Made by a program: the position numbers and the translations under genes. Of a DNA stretch of 64,000 bases, positions 43,840 through 54,507 are shown one piece after another. This DNA is from Lepidodermella squamata (taxonomy: Eukaryota; Gastrotricha). The DNA lies in the NCBI GenBank assembly GCA_047495785.1, contig JBLDXI010000029.1:3348001-3412000 (forward strand). Reading direction: 5' to 3'. The notes under the pieces were generated by a model, which did no database searches, was not told the origin of the DNA, and worked only from the letters and a program-made list of their open reading frames with translations. The number at the start of each line of letters is the position of its first letter. Positions within the stretch are counted from its first letter, which is position 1.

Positions 43840-44190
43840 CGTGACGTTGGAATTAACAGAAAATTAAAATGTTGAGAATATTCGAAAAATGCTTTGAAGT
43901 GTCTTATGCCAATCGCACGAGCGGTAAATTGTTTGTTTAAACATCTGGCCATGTCTTTTTTTCTACGCCTTAAGCGAAATTTCTGAAACGCATGTGATGA
44001 CGGCGCCTTGGTGAAAGGCCAGATGTTCAAACAAACAATTTCCGCTCGTGCGATTGGCATAGAACACTTCAAAGCATTTTTTCGAATATTCTCAACATTT
44101 TAATTTTCGGTTAATTCCAACGTCACGATGATTTTCCAGCTAACATTCGTTGCCTCGGCTCTGGTAGCGGTAACCTTGGCGCAGAGTAAG
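43777..44190. repeat. Inverted repeat joining two PAN genes
   Basis: The arms 43777-43950 and 44017-44190 are inverted copies, about 174 bp each with only a handful of differences, around a 66-bp spacer. Each arm holds a promoter, 5' UTR, the whole first exon (58 bp, identical) and the start of intron 1. The PAN exons beyond the arms are clearly diverged. This forms a bidirectional promoter and a strong potential cruciform. Confidence 0.85.
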
Positions 44191-44780
44191 TTTGAATCCT
44201 ATTTATACCTGTTCGGCTATTGAGTGTGGTTCGGTAACTTATAGCAAGCCCGCTCAGCGCCTTCACCATGACGCCGTCTCGCTGTAGTGTGCAGAATTTC
44301 AGATCGTATTCTGGACACAAAACGGCCGACAGTTGCGCCCAAGCCTGCCTGACTGACGCCAGATGTTTCTTTTTCCTATACTATTCGAAGTTGACGTATT
44401 GTTTGCTGTACCCCAATTGCGACAACAACCTGGTCGCTTTAGGGACGCAGGAACAATCAACAATGCTTGGCTATGAGGCAAACTACGCAACTCACCCTTT
44501 ACTTGCTACTACAACTACGGAGAAACCCGTTCAAGTCACACTTCCGATGACTTATTTCCAGGCGACTAGCAACTTCTGCTGGAATCCAGTGTTGGCAACA
44601 ATCAACGGAGTGAAAGACACAGCTGTTTGCGCTACGCATTGCTTGAAGAACACGAACTGCGTATTTTTCGCTCTCTCTGCGGATAGTGCCACGTGTCAGC
44701 TGTACCCAAGTTGCAGCCAAATCCCAGGCACCCATGTTGCTTACCAGGCAAAGTACAAGGTTTCACCTCTAGGCCGCTAA
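44128..44780 (+). CDS. Secreted two-PAN-domain protein B
   Basis: Two exons, 44128-44185 and 44245-44780, join in phase 1 and give about 197 residues. The leader is identical to protein A. PAN domain 1 has CAQACLTDARCFFFLYYSK and CLLYPNC; PAN domain 2 has CATHCLKNTNCVFFALS and CQLYPSC. A short TTTTEKP linker separates them, and the second intron of protein A is absent here. The domains align with those of protein A but have diverged far more than the shared leader and promoter, so the two genes are old duplicates with a recently homogenised 5' end. Confidence 0.85.
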
Positions 44781-45648
44781 AAAGGCCCATAAAATAAGCC
44801 GGGAGAGTGTGAGAGATTGAGAGTGCGAAATGGGTTGAAAAGTTGTAGAAATTGTAAATGAATAAAATCTGGAGTGTCGCCTTTTCTACTTTTTCACTTT
44901 ATCATGTCGAGATTCTAGATCAGAAAAAAATCGGACTTTTAGCTTGTGAAATCCCCTCACCTTCGACCCTGTATGTATCCTAATTCACGAATTTTCAAAA
45001 TTTATCTTAATTCATGCTCAAAAAGTGAAACTAATTCCATGGCCATGAATTCATTGTACTTCGAAAAAAGATTTACGGCGGCCAAAAGTGCCATCCTACC
45101 GAATTTGTTGCGATTTCTGTGAAGATCGAAGTTACGGTAAATATCGGAATACCTAGACCGGCGGTTTCCAGTGGTTTCTGTCTCGTTCTACAGCCCAGCT
45201 TCATAGAACAGCATAAATCGGCAAAATAGGGAATGGGCAGGATTACAACCTCGATCGGAACCTCGAATCAACAGTCAATCTTACAGGAAAGTGTTTCTGA
45301 ATTCTACTGAATTCTACACGTTGGTCAGCAATACTAGATCGAAGCCGACGACACTCGTTCCCATCCTCTTAGCTAAAATCGAAAAGTTATATTCCTCAGA
45401 ATGGCGATCAAAAAGTCATCAAAGTGAAATTACGTCCTTCCGTTCGTCCTTCCCGTCGTGGTTAAATTTGATTTACGTGTGATATTTGATATAAAGCAAC
45501 CAAGATTTTGGCAATATTTAAACTTATCTCCTCCGCTTACGTTTATTACCCGACAAGCCAAACGTGTTTAATTTGCATATTTTCGCGTAACCCGTGCAAA
45601 ATTGATAGTATTCAATTACAAGAGGCGCCAGGAGAAGAAGTTATAATT
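44781..45648. other. Intergenic upstream of receptor 4 pseudogene
   Basis: No supported gene. A frame at 45508 runs into the receptor but its extra 47 codons do not resemble the other receptors' leaders, so the ATG at 45649 is preferred. Confidence 0.4.
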
Positions 45649-48022
45649 ATGCTTAGTTTGTTCAAAACCATCGAAATGATATTTCTCGCAACGCTAGCTC
45701 ACCTATTGCTTCTCAATGAAGCATCAAACGGCCAGCAGGCAATTCCTAAGCCATACCGTCTATCAGTGTATAGCTCTTTCATGATGACTGGGCTTGAGCC
45801 TTCGACCTCGCAATGCTGCGTCTCTGCTACAAAATACGTTGTAGATAATGTGAATAGCCGGTCGGACATTCTACCCGACTATCACCTCGATCTTTCAATC
45901 GACGACGAAAAGCTCAATGGATGGATGGGGCCGAGGCTTTTCATGAAATACCTGGAAAACTACGAAAAGCAAGCAGCGGATGGCCGGACCTATCTATCTC
46001 CAGTTATGCTAGGCCCGATGGGGGTTTGTAACAACTTCGCTTTAGCCGCTAGGACATTGGGATTCACAATGTTTTCGTCGGGTTGTAGCGGCTCGCAAAT
46101 CTCGTGGAAAAGATGGTTATACCCGAATGTCTTCAGCATCCGTAGTCCAGGCGATGAGTACGCGATGGCGTGGATTAAGGTGGTTAAAGAGGTCGGGAAA
46201 TGGAAACAAATCGGAATCCTCCACGGCTCAGCGAACCCCAGCGATCTCGCTTCAACTTTACTCCTCGAAAGACTCTTCGTCCAGCATGGTGTTGATGTGA
46301 TCCACTCAGATGTAGCGAACGGGTACACCGAGGATTTTGTAATCGCTGCCAAGAAAAGTAAAGCCCGAGTTTTCATCATTGGAGCTTCGCAACTAGGGTC
46401 ATGTATTAACTTACTACTAGAATTACTCTCTACGTTGGATTTTTCACAAACCCAGCCAGGCCGATGGATGTACAAACAAGTTTAGGCTACACAGCTCGAC
46501 AATACGATGAGGCCTTTCTGAGATACGTCAACTATACAAAATGCTTAGATTGGGAATTCCGACTCAACTGCCACGATTCTGCTATGACTGGATTGATCGC
46601 CCTAAATAGGACTGAAACATATTTGAGGCAAAATTTCAACAAAACCATTCGGGATTTCAAAAACGATCCAGCTTTTATCACGCGTTTAATTGGAGCCAGT
46701 GTTACCGAGTCTGAGATGATTGGGGTAATCCGGGGCCCAATAAGGTATTCGAGCTCACAAGACCTTATCGGCGATGCTGTATTCGTGGCACATCGCTGGT
46801 CTCAGAATTTAACAAAATTTTATTACAAGCTAGAGAGAGTCGATCCGTCAATAATCTCGTACTACAACTACTCGAACTTCGAATTGAAAAGATTCCCCTC
46901 AAATGACACTTTGATTTGGCTGACGAAGTCTGGCAGACCTCCGAAAGATTTATCTGAGATCCACATAAGAACGATCATCTATCCGAAGAGAGCTATGGTA
47001 GCAGTCTCGGTGATATCAGGAATCTGCGCCCTTTATCTACTAATACTCGGCATGCTTCTGATCAACAGGAATCTTAAGGCGGTGAACTGTTACTTCGATT
47101 CGCGGAACAACATGATTCTGTTAGCTGGGTGTATTTTTATGGTAATTCAGTCGCTATTAATGGCTCTTGGTAATACTTACTTCCAAGAGGAATTATGTAA
47201 CTGGCGGAAGGTTTTCCTAATGCTTGGCCTGGCTCTTGTAAATGGGGTGCTATGCTTCCGAATGATTTTCTTGCCAAGTTTCATTCGACAACATGCAAAT
47301 AACTTGAAGTATCAATCAAGCGGGGCGAGACTATCGATTTTCAGAGCTGATACCGCGATGCAACCTGTTACTAGGACGAATTCGTTCGCGCCTCTCACTA
47401 AGACTAATTCCTTAGCCCCACTTGTCAAGACGAATTCGTTAGCTCCTCTTGCGAAAACTCCAAGTTTACGTACAAATTCAGCATTAAGGAGGCTCAGTTC
47501 AATCATACCTGAGGGGATCATGAACATCATCAAACTGCAAGAGAGCCAGAAAGTTCAATATGGAACTTCTTTAATCTTCGTCATTTCACTCATTGGCGTG
47601 ATCGTTTGGTCTTGTGCGCATCCCGTCCAGCTAATCACGCGCGTTTCGCCGCTACAGTTCGACGAGGAGGAGGATTCGTATTTTGAGATTCGAGACGAAT
47701 TCTGCTACTCGCCGTATCAAATCTATTGGATAGCTGCGTACCTTGTCATACACATTTTCCTGCTAATTATCGGGTGTATTTTCGCCTACGAAACACGTAA
47801 AGCTGATGTTAACAAGGAGTTTGAGATGCACGTTAGATTAGCTAGATTGTCTGTTGTTAATGCTACTACCATGGTTTTGGCGACGATTTTGCTGGTGTTC
47901 TCGGTTCCAGGAGCTGGGGTATACTTGCAAGTAACAGTTTTCTGTTTCTCCGCCTAATCTATGCTGTAAGCTCTGCGACCATTTCGCTTTATCCTGTATT
48001 CAAAAAATGTGAGAGTGTTTAG
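45649..48022 (+). pseudogene. Class C GPCR receptor 4, disrupted
   Basis: Reads like receptors 2, 3 and 5 (signal peptide, TGLEPSTSQCCVSATKY, NSRSDILPDYHLDL) up to about 46420. There, roughly 40 codons corresponding to CWAYKHGMRAP...HIIAML are deleted and the frame shifts; the first frame stops at 46485. The second frame picks up at RITLYVGFF and continues through the linker WLTKSGRPPKDLSE and the 7TM region. A second frame change at about 47950 removes the true TM7 end; the expected LIYAVSSATIS lies in another frame and ends at 48022. The TM3-TM4 loop carries a tandem repeat of (R/K)TNSLAPL(A/V)K units. With two lesions it should not make a working receptor unless the sequence is wrong. Confidence 0.8.
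47366..47475 (+). repeat. Tandem coding repeat in the receptor 4 loop
   Basis: About 24-30-bp units encoding TNSFAPLTK, TNSLAPLVK and TNSLAPLAK are tandemly repeated in the TM3-TM4 loop, with a partial unit at the end. The other receptors lack it, so it expanded locally. Confidence 0.65.
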
Positions 48023-48369
48023 CCATTCGAAGCGGCAGTATTAATTATTAATATTCATACAGCAAATTATTCATATTGGAAACTGATTGAGTGTCTTGCG
48101 ATTTAATTTATTTGATTGGAAAAATGAACTGGCGAGTAAACTCAGTTTTTCTCCTCCGACGTGCTACGAGGGCGGTAATTTGTCTAGATTTAGCGAATAT
48201 ATATATGCCTAATCCAAGTGCCAAAATATCAGGTTACGTTAGGTAATCTCAATATCTCTAGCTAATCAGAAGGACTGACAAATTACGAAACATGTAAAAG
48301 ACTCGATTTCACAATCATCCAAAGTCAGTTCGTTATCTTTTGCCAAATCATAAAATCGAGTTTCTAGAC
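48023..48369. other. Intergenic upstream of receptor 5
   Basis: AT-rich promoter region with no supported gene. Similarity to the receptor 2/3 promoter is not evident. Confidence 0.35.
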
Positions 48370-50709
48370 ATGCGGCGTGCTGCATTTTTGTTTCAAGTTT
48401 TACTGGCTCTATTCGAAACTTTGAACGGCCGAGCAGCTGTTTTAAAGCCGTATCGACTATCAGTGTACAGTTCGTTTCTCATAACAGGTGCGGAACCTTC
48501 AACCTCAGAGTGCTGCATAGCCGCCACTAAATTTGTAGTTGAACACATCAACAATCGAACTGACATTCTACCGGATTACACTCTCGATTTGTTTATCGAT
48601 GACGAAAAGGTCAATAATTGGATGGGGCCAAGGCTTTTCATGAAATACCTTGACAACTACGAGAAACAAGCCGCGGATGGTCAGACCTACTTGTCACCAG
48701 TTATGCTAGGTCCGATGTCGGTTTGCAACAACTTCGCCCTAGCTGCTAGAATATCAGGATTCTCCATGTTTTCAACACTGTGCAACAGCCCTCAAATTGC
48801 ATGGAAGAGGTCACTTTACCCAAATGTTTTCAGCAGCCGAAGTCCGGCCGATGAATACGCATCTGCTTGGGTGATGGTCGTAAAGACGATAGGACGCTGG
48901 AAGCAAATCGGAATGCTTCACAACTCAGCTAATCCTAACGACATAGCTTCCACACTACCCCTTGAACGTTTCTTTGTTGAGCATGGAGTCGATGTAATCT
49001 ATTCCGATGTAACGATCCTTTACTCTGACGATTACGTAATCGCTGCGAAGCAAAGCAAAGCTCGAATTTTCGTCGTTGGCTCATCGCAACTCGCGTCATG
49101 TGTTGCGTTGCTGTGTTTGGCTTACAAGCATGGGATGCGAGCTCCTCATTACGTTTTCATTGTCAATTTCTACTGCCACTTCCAACCTGAATCTGTCACC
49201 CAATGCCCATTCGAGCATATCATCGCAATGTTGAGAGCAACTTTTTACGTCGGTACTTTCACGAATCCCTTGAGGCCATTAGACATGAAAACAAGCTTGG
49301 GATACACAGCTCGGCAATATGAAGAAAGTTTTTTCAAGTATGTAAATTATACTCGTTGCTTTGATTGGGAGTTTCGGCTCAGTTGCCACGATTCTGCTAT
49401 GACTGGATTGATCGCCCTAAATAGGACTGAAACTTATCTGCGGCAAAATTTCAACAAAAACATTCGTGATTTTAAGAATAATCCGGAATTATTCACTCAT
49501 ATTGTCGGCAACAGCGCAATTGAGCCTGAAATGGCGGGGGTGACTAGAGGTCCAATAAGGTATTCGAAATCCCGGGACATAATTGGGGATACGGTCTTCA
49601 TAGCACAACGCTGGTCGCAAAATTTATTGAAACTATACTACACGATGGAAAGAATCGACCCAAAGATAACCTTGCCAACAAATTACTCAAATTATGATTT
49701 GAAGCGATTCCCGACAAATGATACGCTGATCTGGTTGACCAAGTCAGGCCGGCCCCCGAAAGATCTATCAGAAATCCAGCAAAGGGTGGTTGTCTACCCG
49801 GTGAAAACTATGATTGTAGCCATAGTGATCTCAGGAATTTGTGTAGTTTATCTCCTTCTTTTGGCCGCCCTTTCGCTAAAGAGGAAATTATCCCGGCAAT
49901 CTTCCTGTTACTTTGATTATCTTAACAACGCAATCCTCCTTATTGGATGTCTATTCATGTGTGTCCAGTCAGTCTTAATGGTTGTTGGTATGAATTATTT
50001 CCCTGCTGAGTTGTGTAACTGGAGGAAGGTTTTCCTAATGCTTGGTCTAGCTCTAATCAATGGGGTTTTGTGCTTCCGAATGATATTTCTGCCAAGTTTC
50101 ATCCGCCATCACGAAAATGGCAAAAATTCTCAGAAAAACGGTATGAAGAAAGATGTTCGGCCATCATTTCGCTCGAATTCAGCACTTCACGGCAGAATTT
50201 CAGTGATAAACGGGACACTTTCTGGAAAGTCAGCTGGAGAGAAAAATGTCTTCTATGGCACATTGTTCATCTTTATATTGACGCTCGCTGGCTTGATCGT
50301 TTGGTCCGTTATACACCCAGTTCGGCTGTTATCACGTGTTTCTTCCCTTCAGTTCGATGACGAGGAGGATACGTATTTCGAAATTCGTGACGAGCTATGC
50401 TACTCGCCTTATCAAATCTACTGGACAGCCGCGTATTTGGTCATCCATGTGTTCCTTCTAATCATCGGATGCATTTTCGCGTATGAAACACGCCATTCTA
50501 AAGTCGTCCCGGAGTTTCAGATGCATGTTAGATTAGCTAGGTTGTCTGTTGTAAATGCTGCTACCATTGCTATGGCAGCCATTTTGCTGGTCTTTTCGTT
50601 ACCAGGAGCCGGGGTCTATCTTCAGATTTCTGTTTTAACGTTCTGCTGTTTGATTTATGCCACTAGCTCTGCGTCTATCGTCTCATTCCCGGTTTTCAAG
50701 GTTAAGTAG
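48370..50709 (+). CDS. Class C GPCR, GABA-B-like, receptor 5
   Basis: Single exon, about 779 residues from the ATG at 48370 (leader MRRAAFLFQVLLALFETLNG). Venus-flytrap domain with TGAEPSTSECCIAATKF and NNRTDILPDYTLDL, the linker WLTKSGRPPKDLSEIQQR, then seven helices. Disulphide Cys are present (LCNWRKVF, ELCYSPYQ). The TM3-TM4 loop is Ser/Asn/Lys-rich and the tail after TM7 is about eight residues. No lesions are seen. Closest to receptor 4 (shared LNRTETYLRQNFNK and VVYP/IIYP linker neighbourhood), so the two arose from one duplication. Confidence 0.9.
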   Translation: MRRAAFLFQVLLALFETLNGRAAVLKPYRLSVYSSFLITGAEPSTSECCIAATKFVVEHINNRTDILPDYTLDLFIDDEKVNNWMGPRLFMKYLDNYEKQAADGQTYLSPVMLGPMSVCNNFALAARISGFSMFSTLCNSPQIAWKRSLYPNVFSSRSPADEYASAWVMVVKTIGRWKQIGMLHNSANPNDIASTLPLERFFVEHGVDVIYSDVTILYSDDYVIAAKQSKARIFVVGSSQLASCVALLCLAYKHGMRAPHYVFIVNFYCHFQPESVTQCPFEHIIAMLRATFYVGTFTNPLRPLDMKTSLGYTARQYEESFFKYVNYTRCFDWEFRLSCHDSAMTGLIALNRTETYLRQNFNKNIRDFKNNPELFTHIVGNSAIEPEMAGVTRGPIRYSKSRDIIGDTVFIAQRWSQNLLKLYYTMERIDPKITLPTNYSNYDLKRFPTNDTLIWLTKSGRPPKDLSEIQQRVVVYPVKTMIVAIVISGICVVYLLLLAALSLKRKLSRQSSCYFDYLNNAILLIGCLFMCVQSVLMVVGMNYFPAELCNWRKVFLMLGLALINGVLCFRMIFLPSFIRHHENGKNSQKNGMKKDVRPSFRSNSALHGRISVINGTLSGKSAGEKNVFYGTLFIFILTLAGLIVWSVIHPVRLLSRVSSLQFDDEEDTYFEIRDELCYSPYQIYWTAAYLVIHVFLLIIGCIFAYETRHSKVVPEFQMHVRLARLSVVNAATIAMAAILLVFSLPGAGVYLQISVLTFCCLIYATSSASIVSFPVFKVK

Positions 50710-51185
50710 TTGAAGATTAGCTCAGATTTATTGTAATCGCCATTTTTTACAAGTACACTACCAGGTTGCTAATGAAAATTAAAAATATGATATTAACAAA
50801 TGAACAAGTTTGCACATCGTGAGATTTTTATGCCACTTTCAAGGTCAACGAATCAAGAGTCGAACTCTATCAAAAAGAATTGGAACGCAAATTGAGCGAA
50901 ACTGAAAATGTTTGTGTCTGTTGTTGAGCTAATCAAAACTGGGAAGCAGTGTAAAAGATAGGAGTTTTTCAGATAATTAATGAAACAGCCAAACGATGTA
51001 AAAATTGATAAGAGCAATCTACGCTTACATTAGCAGAATGCACAATGAATAATATTGAAAAAAACAGTGAATCATCTTTATTATCCCAAACACTATAAGT
51101 CACCGAAACTTTTCTATCATAATTCATTCTCTTCAGTCTAACAATTTCAAAATTCGATAAGCTGAGTAAAATTCTAAATTCTAAA
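50710..51185. other. Intergenic, no gene seen
   Basis: AT-rich spacer between receptor 5 and the TAZ-KIX-RING gene. No repeat or open frame of note. Confidence 0.4.
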
Positions 51186-52513
51186 ATGGCTCCCCTGTTA
51201 CCTGCTCAAACTGGTTAGAGTTTTTCACAAGCCGTCGATCCTTTTCTCAATAAATTGATGTTTTCAGGCTCTGCTGTCGCAGATGGAGATGGCAATAAAG
51301 ATTATGTAATTTGCGATGTTGAAGGTTGTGGCAAGAAAAGCGATTCTTTTGGAAGCTCAACGATCTCTTCTCTGCCGAAGCAAATCTATTCTAGCGCAGC
51401 CGTTACCATGGTAAGTCTTAAATTTCATCTGAAGTAGTGCAATCTTCTACATTTTTCTGCCGATTCAGAATCACAGGAATCAAGGACTAAGCGAGGAGAA
51501 AAGAATCGGTATCCAAAATCAATTGATCCTGATTTTGCATGCTCATAAGTGTGAAAAACGAAATGCCATTGCAAAGTCGATAGCAGCAAGTTTTGCTGGC
51601 ACTGCAACAAACCAGACTTTTCCGGACTGTAGAATCTCTCATTGTCGACTAATGAAAGACGTTATCAGCCACCTGAAAGGCTGCAGGGATGATAAGTATT
51701 GCACCTGTAAGTTTAAGCTTTCGATTTGGTTTCGAATATTACATATTACCTAAGATTGAATCGATTTTAGACAAAAGCTGCTTGTCGACGCGGCAAATAA
51801 TTAAACATTGGCAGTTGTGCAGGGACGAGGAGTGTCCGGTGTGTGCGGAAGTTCGGGCGCTGAGTCTCTTGCGGAAGCCTGTTTTCGATTCGAAAGTTTT
51901 CCGAAAAACATCTTGTCATAACGACCCTGGAGGCTCTGGCACCGTTATTCCCATTCAAGCTAGTACATCAACTTGGCAGAAAGAATTCGGCACTGAAGCT
52001 AGGCAGGCTGCTCTCAATCAATTCATGCAAGAATTAAGGGTGAACAGTGGGGGCTACAGTGACTTGGAGGCTTTGCGCAAGTTTGCCGTTCAAACCGAAG
52101 CTGAAATTTTCACCCGATCTGATAAATCTGAGCAGTACTTTTTTTACTGGCTGAGAAGCTCTACACTGCCTCGAAAGAACTCTTGCATACTGGAGGAAAT
52201 GGTAAGTGTTGAAGACATTTTTGTAAACACTTTTACATGTTTTGTTTCTTACTCCTTAAAGCGGAAAATATAAATGGTGAGACTTCTCAATGCCCGATTT
52301 GTTACTTGGACATCGTAAAACTCGGTTGCAGTTCGAGGCGATTGATTTGTGGACATGGTAAATTTGAATTTGCATTTCTTCACCTCATTTCCTTATATCG
52401 ATGTTTATCATCTAGCTTATCATATGGCATGCATCAACCGCTGGCTGAGAGGGAGTGACAATTGCCCAACTTGTAGAGCTATTGTACAGTCGCACTCAAC
52501 AAGTAAACTGTAG
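51186..52513 (+). CDS. CBP-like TAZ zinc finger, KIX domain and RING-H2 finger protein
   Basis: Six inferred exons: 51186-51213, 51268-51410, 51469-51706, 51771-52201, about 52282-52357 and 52416-52513, for about 335 residues. Residues 70-150 form a TAZ zinc finger as in CBP/p300: LILILHAHKC, FPDCRISHCRLMKDV, SHLKGC, then RQIIKHWQLCRDEECPVC, with HCCC ligand spacing kept except near CTCYKSC. Residues 185-260 resemble a KIX domain (STWQKEFGTEARQAALNQF...EQYFFYWL). The C-terminus is a RING-H2 finger: CPICYLDIV, then CGHAYHMACINRW, then NCPTCR, which normally recruits an E2 ubiquitin enzyme. No acetyltransferase or bromodomain is present. The acceptor before the RING exon is uncertain: the best-looking AG is out of frame, and the in-frame one at 52281 is weak. 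Likely nuclear. Confidence 0.7.
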
Positions 52514-53991
52514 TTCTTGCGCGTGCTTGAAATCTTGAAATTCTAGCAATAATTTGAATATCATCATTGTGATTCTATTATTATTCAATATGAACTGATT
52601 GAAAACATGTTTGCAGTCGGAAATAAATTACCCAAAATTATGAGTTTTCAATTTGACATTCATTCATTCATATACCATAAAAGGGTTCACATCATTCGTA
52701 CGAACGATGCAATGGCATGTTTAATTTCCTTGCTCTAGTTCAGTTTTACAAAAGCCCCCGTCGGGTTACCTTCATCTAGCCCCTACTCTCGGGGGTGTGG
52801 GGGCGAAGCCCCCAAAAGAAGAAAGGGGGCAAGGGCCTGACAAGGGAAAACAACGTGAAATTTGAATTCCACGAATCCCTGCCAAATCCCACCAATCTTC
52901 AGCTAAAAAATTGGCCAGTTCAAAACATCTCACATCATTCGTATCAACGATATGATGGCATAACTAATGCCAAACCTTAATCCTGTCAAAAAATGCTCAC
53001 ATCATTCGTAAGTATGATGCGATGGCTTACCCGAATGCCGTACTTTGGCTCTCTCCTGAAAATACACCGCGGACTGAAGCCGAAACATGGGCCAGTTGGA
53101 AAAATATCACATCCTTCCTATGAACAATATGACGGTATGTAATTTAGGTTAACTCAGGCAATCGTATGAGAACCTTATGAGTTCGCCAAGTAGAATAGTC
53201 GTAACTCTGGCAGTCGTAGGAGTGCCCAAGGCGTTGACTTGAAACATATCTGGCTAAGGTAGATCGCAAATCGCAAGCATCTGATACGTGTCTCAATCGA
53301 ATTTGAATTATGAAAAATCAGCAATTAGAAGACACGCGCTTCTCAATACGGAATTTCTCAGATTGAATAAGTAACTGGAACATTTATACTGATAGCAGTG
53401 CTATTTGTCGCAAGATTCGATACAGGTAAATGCGAGCAACATTCGGGCCTCTAGACCACGGTAATCGAATTCGCCGACCTTGATTTACCCACTCCTATAA
53501 CGACAGGCAAAATAACATTTCTGAAAGCACTCATAAGACACTTTGGGGTTTCCCGTCTTTTGATGAGGATGTAAGTCTCCTAGATTTTTGAATTTTGCAC
53601 AATTTTTACCATAGCCGAGAAAATCACACAATAGAGCAATCAAATTACCCGCCCAATGAGAAAAACCTTTCGGCCCGATAATTTTTATTTCCAAAATGAA
53701 AATATTCGCCGAAAAATCCGTTCGCGTTCAATTGTTCTAATTACGGGCTCTATTGTGAGATTTTCCCGGCCTCGGTAAAAAGTGGCTGCGCTATGTGTAA
53801 ATTCAGAATTCTGAAGAAAAGCTGCGTTGAAACTTATTGGAATCCAAGAATCGTCCCTCTTCAAGCCAACACACATTTTGTGCTGGAAAATAAAGAAACT
53901 TCACCAAACTCACCCCACTTTTCACTTGTTAAGGGCAAATCATAATATTATCAAAAATAATTTCCATTCACATAATTGCACGCCGGTAGAA
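52514..53991. other. Repeat-bearing intergenic region
   Basis: No supported gene. It holds the four diverged repeat units described at 52687-53125 and a GC-rich hairpin (GGGGGC GAA GCCCCC at 52799-52813). Short frames at 53485-54069 have no domain support. Confidence 0.4.
52687..53125. repeat. Four diverged direct repeats
   Basis: Copies of TCACATCATTCGTA (last copy TCACATCCTTCCTA) followed by an ACGATG.GATGGCAT-like tail start at 52687, 52930, 52997 and 53107. Copies 2 and 4 are also preceded by the same GGCCAGTT...AAAA segment, so the true unit is longer than the core. Spacing is irregular (243, 67 and 110 bp). Function unknown; probably an old tandem array broken by insertions. Confidence 0.6.
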
Positions 53992-53993
53992 TA

Positions 53994-54093
53994 TACCGTA
54001 GTTACCGAAATAGAAGCCTGGGCGGCACTACAAAGAACATCAAAGTGCCGACAAAGAGGTGCCGCCTAGGCTTCTATTTCGGTAACTACGGTA
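53994..54093. mobile_element. 100-bp mariner-type MITE hairpin
   Basis: The ends TACCGTAGTTACCGAAATAG and its complement form near-perfect 35-bp inverted arms (one mismatch) around a roughly 30-bp loop. A TA dinucleotide flanks each side (53992-53993 and 54094-54095), the target duplication of Tc1/mariner elements. It has no coding frame. Transcripts would fold into a strong hairpin. Confidence 0.75.
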
Positions 54094-54507
54094 TAAGTTG
54101 ATCTGCGTTTCCTTTGAAAATCTTAGGACACGCTCAAGTGTAATTTTGGGATTACGTTGTCTGGTTTAGTACGAATCTAAAAAATGTCATCTCTCACTGA
54201 GACAAGCCGGTTATATACTGTGCATTTTTTAAGTTTCGTCAATTACTTTCCAGTTTATTTTCTTAGTTTGAGGTTTGCACCTTGGTTGATGTTTGGACAT
54301 CCTTACTTATATATCCAGCATTAATCTTCGATAATTGCCGCTGAGAGTAAGAGCGGGCGGTACGCTCTTATATTATCTTTCTAAATTCCTTAAAGTGGGA
54401 GCCCAGACAACAACAAGAAACCGAAAACATTTTAGGGAAAATTACTCGGACTCGAACTCGTACGAAGTCCCGTCTCAGAAATCCAACTCCCTTTCAGAGG
54501 CATAAAC

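Noticed and set aside
30621-50709. Metabotropic glutamate receptor identity for the class C genes
   Set aside because: There is no Cys-rich domain between the flytrap domain and TM1, and the W..G.PP.D linker plus NRxDILPDY motif point to the GABA-B side.
52687-53125. Possible CRISPR-like array
   Set aside because: The repeats are diverged and irregularly spaced, and the surrounding genes are intron-bearing animal genes.
54441-54497. tRNA-like T-arm string (GGACTCGAACTCG) on the minus strand
   Set aside because: The reverse complement gives only about 57 nt between possible acceptor ends and no proper anticodon or D arm; it lies in the receptor 6 upstream region.
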